Source of the DNA: Phreatobacter sp.
Lineage (GTDB): Bacteria > Pseudomonadota > Alphaproteobacteria > Rhizobiales > Phreatobacteraceae
DNA length: 56,393 nucleotides
Reading direction: 5' to 3'
NCBI RefSeq assembly: GCF_022843985.1
Contig: NZ_JALHMP010000029.1
Coordinates: forward strand, 1-56,393
Numbering within the stretch: the stretch's first letter is position 1; each line of letters opens with the position of its first letter. Below the pieces are notes generated by a model. It was given only the letters and a program-made list of their open reading frames with translations. It ran no database searches and was not told where the DNA came from. The position numbers and the translations under genes are program-made. Below are positions 1 through 11,970 of the stretch, piece by piece.

Positions 1-629
1 CCAAAGGGCGACTGAAACCCATCTCCCAACCCGGAGGCCGGAAGCACCATGCACCAGAAGGTGACTGAGAAGCTTCAGAGACGCGAAGCCGGGCCGGTCA
101 AAGCGCGGCGCCGCGTCGATGGGCGGTTTATAGGCCAGCCCCGTTCGGACTGTCAACACGGATCCGGGAAAAAAATGACGTCCCGACGACAGTGCCTGCC
201 GCCGGGCCCGAAGCCCCGTAACCGTGTACGCCATCAGGTCTTTGATTGGATGGTCCAATCGGCGATTCGACAAGGACTTTTCCACAGCGGGCCCCGACTC
301 CCGATACCATTCCGGCGGGCGCGGCGCTCGCTCCGCGAACCGCCAGCCGCCCCGGCCGCCGCCCGGCCCGGCCCGGGCCGGCCGCGCCCCGCCAGGATCA
401 TGTCCACCCCGCCCCAGGCGCCGGGATCCCGCTTCTCCTGCGACCGCACCCGGTGCGCCGACGAACAGCCTCCGGTGGCCCGCAGCCCTGACGGCGCCAC
501 ATTTTTCGCTCTTTCCTCGCCTGGGCCTCGATGCGGTCCATTGCTTGACGGATGGAGGCGGTGCGGGCAACGTCCGCCGCGCATCGCTGGCCGGGCGCCG
601 CCCGGCGAGATCGATCGGAGAATTCGCGT
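1..629. other. Upstream region with no supported gene
   Basis: I see no convincing gene here. Several overlapping frames are open only because of the very high GC content, and none has a recognisable motif or a good ribosome binding site. The last part presumably carries the promoter and leader of the peptidase gene that starts at about 630. I found no tRNA and no clear terminator. Confidence 0.5.
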
Positions 630-2567
630 TTGCTTCTGTCTGGCCGATCGTCCTTTCCTCATCACGGCGGCCCCAGCGCGACGCTCGGGGACGAGGCGCC
701 GCTGTCGAGTGACGGCCGGGAGCGCCGCGGCATCGACGCCCGGCGCGTCAATGTCCGCTGGCTCTCGGGAACGGTCCTCACCGGCCTATGCGGCGCCGGG
801 CTGATGGGCGGAGCGGTCTGGGCGGCGCTGGAGAACCCCACCCGTCCCCCGGCCCCCGCCGAGATCGTCCAGCCCCTCGCCCGCGGCGCCGGTGCGGCCT
901 CCGACCGGCCGACCAACACCGCCCGCAAGGGCGACCGCCTCACCCCCCTCGCCGATCTGTTCTCGTCGTCCAAGCAGACGATCCGCGTCTCCCAGACGAC
1001 CCGGGTTGGCGATCGCGAGATCATCCGTGTCCGGCCGCACACCCGCGTGGTCGCCAACCTCGTCCAGACATCCAGCGGCAATCACGACATTCCCGAATTC
1101 AACCCGCTGCGCCTGCTCGCCGGCGACACGGCCGAGCGCGCCGAGGAACAGGCGCCCGACACCGATGGCGAGGTGACCCTCGTCATGCGTGACATCGCCT
1201 CCCTGCCCCCCCAGCAGCGCACCATGGTGACCCTGTCGACCGAGGAGATCCTCGGCCAGGTGCGCGAGGCGGCAAGCCAGACGGATCTGGCCGTCCCCCT
1301 GGTGCTCCCGGCGGGTAGCCCCCTCAACCGCCCCTTGCCCGTCGGCGCGGTCCTCGACCCCGATGATCCCAATGTGGTGCGCGTCGCCAAACGGGCCGCC
1401 GAGGCCGCGGCCGACGCCGCGCCGCCGGACCGCACGGTCATCGCCAAGACGGGCGACACCATCACCTCGGTCCTGCTCGAGCTCGGCGCGGTGCGCGACG
1501 ACGTCCGCCTCATCGCCGCCGCCTTCACCCGCGGCGGGCGCGAGATCACGCTCCGGGACGGCCAGCGCATCCGCGTGCTCTTCGCCCAGGGCGCCTCGGG
1601 CCGCAGCCAGCCGGTCCGGGTCATCCTCGTCGGCGAGCGCGGCACCCCGGAGGCCGCGGTCGCCCAGACCGACGAGGGTCGCTATGTCGCGGTGGAAGAT
1701 CCCGCCGAGGCCCTCAACGTCACCGACGAATCGGACGACGACGACGATGGCTCCGGACTGCGCCTCTTCGCCGCGATCTACGAAACGGCCCTGCGCCAGG
1801 AGATTCCGCGTCCCATCATCGACGAACTCATCCGCGTCTTCGGCAACGATGTCGACTTCTCGCGCCGCGCCGGCACCAACGACCTGTTCGAGGTCCTCTA
1901 TGCCTCCGACGACGAGGGCGAGGCGGGTCGCGGCGACATTCTCTATGCCTCGATCACCACCGCCGGCGAGACCCGCCGCTACTACCGCTTCCATTCCACC
2001 GCCGACGGCATCGTCGACTATTACGACGAGCAGGGAAAATCGGCCCGCAAGTTCCTCATCCGCAAGCCCATCGCCGGCGGCCAGATGCGCTCCGGCTTCG
2101 GCATGCGCCGCCACCCCGTCATGGGCTATTACAAGATGCATTCCGGCGTCGACTGGTCCGACCGGATCGGCACGCCGATCGTCGCCGCCGGCAACGGCGT
2201 CATCTCCAAGGCGGGCTGGTCCGGCGGCTATGGTCGGCGCATCGAGATCGAGCACGCCAACGGCTACACCTCGACCTATTCCCACCTGTCGGGCTTCGCC
2301 CGCGGCATCAGCGAGGGCGCGCGCGTCCGCCAGGGCCAGGTGATCGGCTATCTCGGCAATTCCGGCCTCTCGACCGGCCCGCACCTGCATTACGAGGTGA
2401 TGGTCAACGGGCGCTTCGTCGATCCGATGCGGGTCCGCGTCCCCCGCGGCCGCGAACTGGCCGGCCCGATGCTCGCCGCCTTCCGCGCCGAGCGCGAGCG
2501 CATCGACAACCTGATGACGCGCGACCGGGCCGAGACGCGCGTCACCGCGGCGGCACCCTCGCGCTGA
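630..2567 (+). CDS. M23 family metallopeptidase (LytM-type murein hydrolase or activator)
   Basis: Likely an envelope peptidoglycan endopeptidase or amidase activator. The last 170 or so residues form a peptidase M23 domain: SGFGMRRHPV, then the zinc-ligand region MHSGVDW (HxxxD) and the HLH motif in GPHLHYEV. A single membrane segment near residues 45-65 (TVLTGLCGAGLMGGAVWAAL) follows a short cytoplasmic tail, so it is probably anchored with the enzyme domain in the periplasm. A LysM/OapA-like segment (VIAKTGDTITSVLLELG) lies in the middle. I chose the TTG at 630 because GGAG lies 9 bp upstream and relatives begin shortly before the GDEAPLS segment; the frame is open from 552. It ends 3 bp from the convergent trmFO. 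The family is clear; whether it is a hydrolase or an activator is not. Confidence 0.87.
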   Translation: MLLSGRSSFPHHGGPSATLGDEAPLSSDGRERRGIDARRVNVRWLSGTVLTGLCGAGLMGGAVWAALENPTRPPAPAEIVQPLARGAGAASDRPTNTARKGDRLTPLADLFSSSKQTIRVSQTTRVGDREIIRVRPHTRVVANLVQTSSGNHDIPEFNPLRLLAGDTAERAEEQAPDTDGEVTLVMRDIASLPPQQRTMVTLSTEEILGQVREAASQTDLAVPLVLPAGSPLNRPLPVGAVLDPDDPNVVRVAKRAAEAAADAAPPDRTVIAKTGDTITSVLLELGAVRDDVRLIAAAFTRGGREITLRDGQRIRVLFAQGASGRSQPVRVILVGERGTPEAAVAQTDEGRYVAVEDPAEALNVTDESDDDDDGSGLRLFAAIYETALRQEIPRPIIDELIRVFGNDVDFSRRAGTNDLFEVLYASDDEGEAGRGDILYASITTAGETRRYYRFHSTADGIVDYYDEQGKSARKFLIRKPIAGGQMRSGFGMRRHPVMGYYKMHSGVDWSDRIGTPIVAAGNGVISKAGWSGGYGRRIEIEHANGYTSTYSHLSGFARGISEGARVRQGQVIGYLGNSGLSTGPHLHYEVMVNGRFVDPMRVRVPRGRELAGPMLAAFRAERERIDNLMTRDRAETRVTAAAPSR

Positions 2568-2570
2568 CAC

Positions 2571-3989
2571 CTATGCGGCGGCGCCCCGCGCCGCGCCGCC
2601 GAGCCAGGCGTCGAAATCGGCCAGCGCCCTGGCGCTCAGCACCCGCTTGCGCGCCTGGGTCTTGGCATTGCCCCGCAGCCGCTCGCCATCCGGACCCTTG
2701 TTCGGCGCCGGTTCTGACAAGGGCGGGAACAGGCCGAAATTGACATTCATCGGCTGGAACGAGCGCGGCCCCTCGTCGATGGTCGACACATGGCCGCCGG
2801 TAATATGGTTGATGAGGGCGCCATGGGCCGTCGTCACCGGCGGCAGCGACGGCTCCCGGCCCAGCCGCTCGGCCGCCGCGAACCGCCCGACCATGCCGCC
2901 GATGGCGGCGCTCTCCACATAGCCCTCGCATCCGGTGATCTGGCCGGCGAAGCGCAGCCGCGGCTCGACCTTCAGCCGCAGGGTCTGGTCGAGCACCTTC
3001 GGCGAGTTCAGATAGGTGTTGCGGTGGATGCCGCCGAGCCGCGCGAACTCGGCCTTCTCAAGGCCGGGGATCATGCGGAAGATGGCGGCCTGCGCGCCAT
3101 ATTTCAGCTTGGTCTGGAAGCCGGTCATGTTGAACAGCGTGCCGAGCTTGTTGTCCTGCCGCAATTGCACGACGGCATAGGCCTTGACCGTGGGATTGTG
3201 CCGGTTGGTGAGCCCCACCGGCTTCATCGGCCCCCAGCGCAGCGTCTCGCGTCCGCGCTCGGCCATCACCTCGATGGGCAGGCAGCCGTCGAAATAGGGC
3301 GTGCCTTCCCACTCCTTGAACTCGGTCTTCTCGGCCGCCAGCAGCGCGTCGATGAAGGCCTCGTACTGGGCCTTGTCGAGCGGACAGTTGATGTAGTCGG
3401 CCCCCGTCCCGCCAGGCCCCGCCTTGTCATAGCGCGACTGGAACCAGGCCTTGTCCATATCGACGGACTCGAAATGGACGATGGGCGCGATCGCGTCGAA
3501 GAAGGCGAGCTCCTTCTCGCCGGTCAGCTGGCCGATGGCGGCGGCGAGCGCCGGCGAGGTCAGCGGGCCGGTGGCGACGATGACGCTGTCCCAGTCCGCC
3601 GGCGGCAGTCCCGCCACCTCCTCGCGCATGATGGTGATCAGCGGATGGGACTCCAGCGCCGCGGTGACCGCCTGCGAGAAGCCGTCGCGGTCGACCGCCA
3701 GCGCCCCGCCGGCCGGCACCTGGTGGGCATCGCCCATGCGCATGATGATCGATCCCGTGCGCCGCATTTCCGCATGGAGGAGGCCGACGGCATTGGTCTC
3801 GGCATCGTCGGAACGGAACGAGTTCGAACAGACGAGCTCGGCGAGGCCTTCGGTCTTGTGGGCCTCGGTGCCGCGCAGGGGGCGCATCTCGTGCAGCACG
3901 ACGGGAACGCCGGCCTCGGCGATCTGCCAGGCGGCTTCGGAACCGGCGAGGCCGCCGCCGACGACGTGAATGGGGGCGATCTGTGTCAT
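2571..3989 (-). CDS. trmFO: Methylenetetrahydrofolate--tRNA-(uracil-5-)-methyltransferase TrmFO
   Basis: A folate- and FAD-dependent enzyme that methylates U54 of tRNA to ribothymidine, using methylenetetrahydrofolate rather than SAM. The N-terminus has the FAD dinucleotide motif [12 protein letters not shown] at residues 9-20. Two cysteines known to matter in the family are present: [10 protein letters not shown] (about residue 54) and [14 protein letters not shown] (about 235). The tail LINHITGG...[11 protein letters not shown] is typical. At 472 residues it is slightly longer than the Bacillus enzyme (435), with an Ala-rich C-terminal extension. It converges with the M23 peptidase gene with almost no spacer, so the two transcripts probably end by colliding or share a terminator. 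Confidence 0.95.
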   Translation of the reverse strand: MTQIAPIHVVGGGLAGSEAAWQIAEAGVPVVLHEMRPLRGTEAHKTEGLAELVCSNSFRSDDAETNAVGLLHAEMRRTGSIIMRMGDAHQVPAGGALAVDRDGFSQAVTAALESHPLITIMREEVAGLPPADWDSVIVATGPLTSPALAAAIGQLTGEKELAFFDAIAPIVHFESVDMDKAWFQSRYDKAGPGGTGADYINCPLDKAQYEAFIDALLAAEKTEFKEWEGTPYFDGCLPIEVMAERGRETLRWGPMKPVGLTNRHNPTVKAYAVVQLRQDNKLGTLFNMTGFQTKLKYGAQAAIFRMIPGLEKAEFARLGGIHRNTYLNSPKVLDQTLRLKVEPRLRFAGQITGCEGYVESAAIGGMVGRFAAAERLGREPSLPPVTTAHGALINHITGGHVSTIDEGPRSFQPMNVNFGLFPPLSEPAPNKGPDGERLRGNAKTQARKRVLSARALADFDAWLGGAARGAAA

Positions 3990-4032
3990 GCGGACCTTCT
4001 AGGGCCGAGCCGCGCGGGCGGCAAGCAAGGGA

Positions 4033-5970
4033 TCAGAGCGCCAGTGTCTCGCCGGCTGCGAGAATCCGCCGCGTCCTGTTCACCTCACGGCAGGCATCGA
4101 CACCGAGGACCGCGAGTTTCAGCGCCCGCAGATGCGCCGTCCCATCACCGGACGGCGCTTCCGCGGTCCAATAATGGATGTGGTTGAAATAGCCTCCGGA
4201 GATCGCTGTCTCGAGCGGCACGTTCATCGTGCCGGGCGAATGCTCCGGCGGGATCGGCCCGCCGATGAAATCGCCCTTCACCCCGGCGCGCTGGGCGAAA
4301 TAGAGATTGGTCCAGCAGGTCAGGGCGAACATGGCGGAGTGCTGCAGGCGCGGGCGCTCCGGCGGCATGCCCGGGTTCTGGGTCTTCGGTGCGAAGAGAA
4401 CGCGCCCGTCCTCACCCGGCGACAAGGCGGGCGGCGCGACCGGGAACTCCCGCAGCGACACCTTCTCGTCGAGGGCTTTGTTGGTCCCGGCTTCGGTCAT
4501 CAACAGGGCCGCATGAGCGAGCGGGCTGCCCATCGTGACGAAATCGCTGATGCGCCAGGGCGAAGCGACGATCTGGCCCTTCGCCACGCTGACCTGCTCC
4601 GCCGTGAAAGTCGCGAAGGCCTGCCGGACCGTCGCCTGGTACGCATCTGCCGATGGCGTGCCGCCCGGCCCGATCCGCTGCCAGGCGAGCCCCCCATCCA
4701 CCGCCGCGACCGCATAGGTTCCCTCCCCGATCGCATCGGCTGGCAGCCCGTCGATGGCCGCGAAGGCGGCGATGACCCTGTCGGTCAGCCGCGCGCTGGC
4801 CATCTGCTCGACGAAGAAGGCGCGCAGCACGTCATAGGCGATGACGGTACCGAGGCTGTGCGCGACGACGACGATCCGGTCATAGCGCGGCGCGCCGTCG
4901 CCGTTGCGCTGGTCGTGCAGGTCCTGGAGGACCTGCAGGCCGAGCTTCCGGATGCGGTTGCGCGCCTCGATATTGTCCGGCGCATCGCGCAGGTAGCGGG
5001 CGCAGTCACCGACATAGGGAACCAGGAACACCCAGGCGAGGAAGACGAAGAGCGTTAGGAAGACGAGAAGCCAGAGCGTCGTCGGCGGATGGCCGAGCGT
5101 CAGCAGCGCGATGTCGAGCAGCCGGGCGCCCTCGGGCCAGCCCGCCTGGCCGATCCCGACGAAGGCCCAGACCGGCCCCCAGAGGGCGACGACAAGCGAC
5201 AGCCCCGCCGTGCCGGCGACCCCATAGGCCGTGGCGACGGGGCCGAGGAACATGACGAGGCTGGCCAGCGCCGGCACCAGGGTCAGGAGCGCCAGCGGGT
5301 GCCACGCGGCGAGGGCGGCGAAGACCAGGAAGATTCCGGCCACGCCCAGCCCCGTCGCCCAGCCCTTGCGCAGGCCGAAGGTCGCGAAGCCGCCGACGAG
5401 GACGGCAAGAACGAGGAACGACACGGTCGCCTGCGGCGCTGCAAGGCCGGCACGGGCGGCGACGTCGCGCCATGACAGCCCGATCAATCCTGTTCCCACG
5501 ACCCAGAGCAGGTGAACGGCGGCAAGCAGGGCCGCGGTCAGGAGCGTGACGGCGGCAAACCAGATCCAGCGCGCATCGGCGGGAAGGCTGGAGCGGTCGC
5601 GCTTGGCGAGGTCGCAGAGCCAGAGCAGCACGGCGACGAAGCGCGTGCCGCTCATCAGATGGGCCCAGTAGAGTTCGAAGAAATCGTAGCGCCGCTTCTC
5701 GGTCAGGCCGAGCGCCGGCGTGGTCACCGATTTCAGGTCGAAGGAGCCGTCCTTGCCGACATAGGGCTTGATCCAGCGGGGAATGGCGCCCTTGCGCCGC
5801 GCTGCCGCGCGATCGGTCTCGGGCTTGCCGAGGACGGCATCGACCACGCCCAGCAGGGTCTCCATCGGCCGCTGGTCGCCGATACCGTGGAACACGAGGA
5901 CGGCCGTCCGGGGAGCCGGAGCAGGCGTCGTCTTGGCTGCGGCCTTGTCTCCACCCGAGCGAGCAGCCAT
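4033..5970 (-). CDS. Polytopic membrane protein with alpha/beta-hydrolase motif
   Basis: Function unknown. Of 645 residues, the N-terminal part contains VLVFHGIGDQRPMETL, which resembles the oxyanion-loop start of lipase-like alpha/beta hydrolases. A run of about six to eight hydrophobic helices follows (roughly residues 110-330). After that comes VVVAHSLGTVIAYDVL, a GxSxG-like nucleophile elbow in the form HSLG, and a soluble C-terminal region. The likely reading is a membrane-embedded serine hydrolase, esterase or lipase; no substrate can be inferred. I chose the ATG at 5970 because GGAGGG precedes it, although the frame stays open to 6192. It lies downstream of clpB on the same strand, with a hairpin between them that probably separates transcription. 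Confidence 0.7.
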   Translation of the reverse strand: MAARSGGDKAAAKTTPAPAPRTAVLVFHGIGDQRPMETLLGVVDAVLGKPETDRAAARRKGAIPRWIKPYVGKDGSFDLKSVTTPALGLTEKRRYDFFELYWAHLMSGTRFVAVLLWLCDLAKRDRSSLPADARWIWFAAVTLLTAALLAAVHLLWVVGTGLIGLSWRDVAARAGLAAPQATVSFLVLAVLVGGFATFGLRKGWATGLGVAGIFLVFAALAAWHPLALLTLVPALASLVMFLGPVATAYGVAGTAGLSLVVALWGPVWAFVGIGQAGWPEGARLLDIALLTLGHPPTTLWLLVFLTLFVFLAWVFLVPYVGDCARYLRDAPDNIEARNRIRKLGLQVLQDLHDQRNGDGAPRYDRIVVVAHSLGTVIAYDVLRAFFVEQMASARLTDRVIAAFAAIDGLPADAIGEGTYAVAAVDGGLAWQRIGPGGTPSADAYQATVRQAFATFTAEQVSVAKGQIVASPWRISDFVTMGSPLAHAALLMTEAGTNKALDEKVSLREFPVAPPALSPGEDGRVLFAPKTQNPGMPPERPRLQHSAMFALTCWTNLYFAQRAGVKGDFIGGPIPPEHSPGTMNVPLETAISGGYFNHIHYWTAEAPSGDGTAHLRALKLAVLGVDACREVNRTRRILAAGETLAL

Positions 5971-5991
5971 CGCGTCCCTCCAAAGCCACGA

Positions 5992-6023
5992 GACCACCCG
6001 ATCGAAACCCCGATCGGGCGGTC
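5992..6023 (-). terminator. Hairpin between clpB and the hydrolase gene
   Basis: GACCACCCGATCG (5992-6004) and CGATCGGGCGGTC (6011-6023) are inverted with one mismatch around a 6-nt loop. Read on the minus strand it lies downstream of clpB and just upstream of the next gene. There is no long T tract, so it is terminator-like rather than a classical intrinsic terminator. Confidence 0.5.
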
Positions 6024-6064
6024 TGGCAAGAGGGCTATAAGTCCGGATGCGGTGCGGCCGTCGG

Positions 6065-8662
<2,598 letters not shown>

Positions 8663-8758
8663 GAGGTCACTCCCTTGCCCGTTCCGCCCGTCTCGCCTGA
8701 GCCCGAAGGAAACGTCCGACCGTTGGATGTGCCGCTCCCGAAGCGACCGGCACGCGTC

Positions 8759-8789
8759 GGATATGGGGGTGTCACGCGGCTGTGAGAAG
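8759..8789 (-). promoter_or_regulatory. Possible RpoH-type promoter of clpB
   Basis: On the minus strand, CTTC (8789-8786) and CCCATATCC (8767-8759) are 18 bp apart. This resembles the alphaproteobacterial sigma-32 consensus CTTG-N17/18-CYTATNT with one mismatch in the -35. It lies about 97 bp upstream of the clpB start, and clpB is normally RpoH-dependent. The match is short and judged by eye. Confidence 0.35.
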
Positions 8790-8923
8790 AGACCGCGGCG
8801 GACTTTTTGAGGCGCGTCAAACCGGCCGCGCCGTCACCGGAAACGCCCCCTGCCCTGTCCGCAGGAGCCCCGGACCGTGCCCCCGGGCTTGACCGCGACG
8901 GCCCCCTCGGGCCACCTCAGGCC

Positions 8924-9724
8924 ATGACCGAGACACCCGCTGCCCGCATCACCGCCCTCTACCGCTATCCCGTGAAGGGGCTTTCCGCCGAGCCTCTCGC
9001 CGAGGCGCCGCTGACCAGTGGCGCGCATTTCCCCGGCGACCGGCTCTTCGCCATCGAGAACGGTCCCTCCGGCTTCGACCCTGCCAATCCCGAGCACCAG
9101 CCGAAGCAGAAATTCCTCGTCCTCGCCCGCCAGGCGGCGCTGGCCAAGCTCAAGACCCGCTATGACGACGCCAGCCACAGCCTCGCCATCGTCGCCGACG
9201 AGGTCGAGGTCGCCCGCGGCGACCTCAGAACATCGGCGGGGCGCGCCGCCATCGAGGACTTCTTCCGGATGTTCCTGGCGAGTGACCTCGCCGGCGCGCC
9301 GAAAGTGCTCGAGGGCCCGCCCGGCTTCCGCTTCATGGATTCGCGCTCCGGCTTCGTCTCCCTCATCAATCTCGCCACGGTCCGGGCTCTGGAAAAGGAG
9401 ACCGGCACCGCCATCGACCCGATCCGCTTCCGCGCCAATATCTATGTCGACGGCGTGCCGGCCTTTGCCGAATTCGCCTGGGTGGGCAAGCGCATCACCC
9501 TCGGCGGTGCCGCCCTGCGCGGCCTGAAGCGCACCGAGCGCTGCGCCGCGACGACCGTCAATCCGGCCACGGCCGTCCGCGACCTGATGATCCCCGCCGT
9601 GCTGATGCGCAGCTACGGCCATGCCGATTGCGGCATCTATGCCGCCGTCGCCCAGGGCGGGCGCATCGCCCAAGGCGACAGGCTGGCCATCACCGACGAG
9701 GACCAGGCCGGCGTCCCGTTCTGA
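8924..9724 (+). CDS. MOSC domain-containing protein
   Basis: A 266-residue protein of the MOSC family (molybdenum cofactor sulfurase C-terminal domain). Members bind molybdenum cofactor and carry out sulfur transfer or N-hydroxylated compound reduction. The N-terminal beta-barrel part is recognisable (LYRYPVKGLSAEPL). The MOSC core has the family's conserved cysteine in KRTERCAATTVNP, after RFRANIYVDG and preceding a GHADCGIYAAV tail. I chose the ATG at 8924, where family similarity begins; the upstream in-frame extension to 8807 is Pro/Ala-rich and looks non-coding. It is divergent from clpB and downstream of no obvious operon partner. The exact substrate is unknown. Confidence 0.85.
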   Translation: MTETPAARITALYRYPVKGLSAEPLAEAPLTSGAHFPGDRLFAIENGPSGFDPANPEHQPKQKFLVLARQAALAKLKTRYDDASHSLAIVADEVEVARGDLRTSAGRAAIEDFFRMFLASDLAGAPKVLEGPPGFRFMDSRSGFVSLINLATVRALEKETGTAIDPIRFRANIYVDGVPAFAEFAWVGKRITLGGAALRGLKRTERCAATTVNPATAVRDLMIPAVLMRSYGHADCGIYAAVAQGGRIAQGDRLAITDEDQAGVPF

Positions 9725-9771
9725 GGGCAGTCCCGCAAGGCGCGGGCAAGCGATGCGTAGCAAGACCGACA

Positions 9772-9798
9772 TGCGTCCTTCGAGGCTCGAAGGACGCA
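9772..9798. repeat. REP-like perfect inverted repeat
   Basis: TGCGTCCTTCGA and TCGAAGGACGCA form a perfect 12-bp stem with a 3-nt loop. It sits between the converging MOSC and nitroreductase genes. Palindromes with CGTCCTTCGAG cores are common intergenic repeats in Hyphomicrobiales genomes. It may also act as a bidirectional terminator. Confidence 0.7.
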
Positions 9799-9825
9799 CT
9801 TGCGGTGTGCACCCCCCCTCTCCCC

Positions 9826-10515
9826 TCAATCCTCCCAGCGCACGACCTCGCCGAGCTCCGCGCGCACCGTGCGATAGCCGTTCACCGGATGGCTCTCATC
9901 CGCCCGCCCGAAGGAGATGCCGCAGACCACGCGCTGGTCATCGGCCATGCCGAAATGGTCACGGATCGCGGCCGCATGGACCGCCAGGGCCGCCTGGGCG
10001 ATGGTGGCGACGCCATGGGCCGTCGCCGCGGTCATGAAATTGCTGACATAGGCGCCGCAATCCAGCGCCCCATAGGCGCCGAGCGCCTCATCCGTGGTGA
10101 TGATCGCCACATGCGGCGCATCGAACAGCGCGAAGTTGCGCAGGCTCTGGCGGGCATAGGCGGCCTTGTCGCCGCGCTGGACGCCCACCGCGTCATAGAG
10201 CTGGAAGCCGCAGGCCCGCCGCCGGTCGAGCAGGGCGCCGCGATATTCACGCGGAAAGGCGAAGTCCGGGGCCGGTTCGGCGCCACGCGCGGCGAGATCC
10301 AGCATCAGCGCGCGGAAGCGCTCGACCGCGCCGCCGCTGGCGATCACCACCTGCCAGGGCTGGGTATTGTTCCAGGAGGCGGTCTTCTGCGCCGTCGTCA
10401 GGATCGCCGCGATCGTCTCCCGCGGGATCGGCTCGGGCCGGAAGGCGCGGCAGGAATGGCGGGCGGCCATCAGGCGGTCGAAGGCTTCGGCATCGGTTGG
10501 CAGGGGGCTGGTCAT
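9826..10515 (-). CDS. Nitroreductase family protein
   Basis: An FMN-dependent NAD(P)H oxidoreductase of the nitroreductase superfamily, 229 residues, probably a cytoplasmic dimer. Evidence includes the N-terminal LMAARHSCRAFRPEPIP (FMN-phosphate contact region, Arg and Ser present), TASWNNTQPWQVVIASG (the SxxNxQPW motif) and a C-terminal VCGISFGRADESHPVN (GxPxG-like segment of the family). I chose the ATG at 10515, where homology starts; the open frame to 10626 overlaps the divergent flavoprotein promoter. The physiological substrate cannot be inferred. Confidence 0.88.
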   Translation of the reverse strand: MTSPLPTDAEAFDRLMAARHSCRAFRPEPIPRETIAAILTTAQKTASWNNTQPWQVVIASGGAVERFRALMLDLAARGAEPAPDFAFPREYRGALLDRRRACGFQLYDAVGVQRGDKAAYARQSLRNFALFDAPHVAIITTDEALGAYGALDCGAYVSNFMTAATAHGVATIAQAALAVHAAAIRDHFGMADDQRVVCGISFGRADESHPVNGYRTVRAELGEVVRWED

Positions 10516-10646
10516 CGGTCTCGCCGGATCGTTCGGGGGCTGCCGCCATCGTCTCTGCTCGCCGGCCGTTTCGCCATCCGCCGTTCGGCATGCCCTGGGC
10601 TCGGAACCGCTCGACAGCCGGGGCACTTCGGGGCTACCGCTCGGTG

Positions 10647-11861
10647 ATGACCCATCTCTCCGGATCCGGCCGCAAGGCCACGACGGCCTTTGACGTCCTG
10701 GTGCTCGGCGCCGGCGCGGCCGGCATGATGTGCGCCATCGAGGCCGGGCGCCGCGGCCGCTCCGTTCTCGTCATCGACCATGCCGAGGCGCCGGGCGAGA
10801 AGATCCGCATCTCCGGCGGCGGCCGCTGCAATTTCACCAATCTCGGCACGTCGCCGAAGAACTTCCTGTCGCAGAACCCGCGCTTCGCCATCTCGGCGCT
10901 CGCCCGCTACACCCAGCGCGACTTCATCGCCCTGGTCGACAGCCACCGCATCGCCTGGCACGAGAAGACCCTGGGCCAGCTCTTCTGCGACGGCTCGGCA
11001 CGCCAGATCATCGCCATGCTGACGGACGAGATGGACCGGGCCGGGGTGACGCTCAGGCTCGCCACCGGTGTCGAGGACATCGCGCGCTCCGAGGACGGAT
11101 TTGCCGTCCGGCTCTCCGACCGGACCATCCGCTGCGCCTCGCTGGTTGTCGCCTCCGGCGGCAAGTCGATCCCGAAAATGGGGGCCACCGGCCTCGCCTA
11201 TGACATTGCCGCGCGTTTCGGCCTCGCCGTCGTCCCGCCACGCCCGGCGCTCGTCCCCCTCACCTTCGCGCCCGACATGCTGGCGACCCTGACGCCTCTG
11301 GCCGGCATCGCGGTGGAGGAGGCGGTGGTGGGACACGGCAAGACGCGCTTTGCCGAGGCGGTTCTCTTCACCCACCGCGGCCTCTCCGGCCCCGCCGTGC
11401 TGCAGATCTCCAGCTACTGGCGCGAGGGCGACGACATCGTCGTCTCGCTGGCGCCCGGCGTGAACGTTGTCGAGGGCCTGAAGGCCGCCCGCACCCGCAA
11501 CGGCCGTCAGGCGGTGCAGACGGTTCTCGCCGAGATCCTGCCGCGGCGCCTCGCCCAGGCCGTCGCCGCGAGCCAGGGCCTCACCGGCAATCTCGCCGAC
11601 TGTTCCGACAAGGTGCTCGCCCGCATCGACGCGGCGGTCAATGCCTGGCGCATCCGCCCTGCCGGCACCGAAGGCTGGCGCACCGCCGAGGTGACGCTCG
11701 GCGGCGTCGACACCGCCGGCCTCGATCAGCAGACCATGGCGGCGAAGTCCGTCCCAGGCCTGTTCTTCATCGGCGAGGCGGTGGATGTCACCGGATGGCT
11801 CGGCGGCTACAACTTCCAGTGGGCCTGGTCGTCGGGCTGGGCGGCCGGCAAGGCGGCCTGA
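10647..11861 (+). CDS. NAD(P)/FAD-dependent oxidoreductase, HI0933/YhiN family
   Basis: A 404-residue flavoprotein of the HI0933-like family, whose function is not settled. The N-terminus has a Rossmann FAD motif, VLVLGAGAAGMMCAIEAGRRG (about residues 16-36), followed by GEKIRISGGGRCNFTN, the family signature. The C-terminus has a second FAD contact, GLFFIGEAVDVTGWLGGYNFQWAWSSG. The ATG at 10647 fits the domain start, while the frame is open from 10497. It is divergent from the nitroreductase and followed by maeB after about 110 bp. Confidence 0.9.
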   Translation: MTHLSGSGRKATTAFDVLVLGAGAAGMMCAIEAGRRGRSVLVIDHAEAPGEKIRISGGGRCNFTNLGTSPKNFLSQNPRFAISALARYTQRDFIALVDSHRIAWHEKTLGQLFCDGSARQIIAMLTDEMDRAGVTLRLATGVEDIARSEDGFAVRLSDRTIRCASLVVASGGKSIPKMGATGLAYDIAARFGLAVVPPRPALVPLTFAPDMLATLTPLAGIAVEEAVVGHGKTRFAEAVLFTHRGLSGPAVLQISSYWREGDDIVVSLAPGVNVVEGLKAARTRNGRQAVQTVLAEILPRRLAQAVAASQGLTGNLADCSDKVLARIDAAVNAWRIRPAGTEGWRTAEVTLGGVDTAGLDQQTMAAKSVPGLFFIGEAVDVTGWLGGYNFQWAWSSGWAAGKAA

Positions 11862-11970
11862 CGGCGGCCTGACGGGCGCAGCCCTCTCCCCCTCACGGCC
11901 CGTTGCCGTCCGGGTGGGCAAACCCTATGGTCCCCGTCCCTTCCGAGGAACGCTGCAAGAAGAACCCGAC

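Noticed and set aside
786-2570. 594-codon minus-strand frame opposite the M23 peptidase
   Set aside because: Low-complexity, no domain, and the peptidase on the plus strand is well supported.
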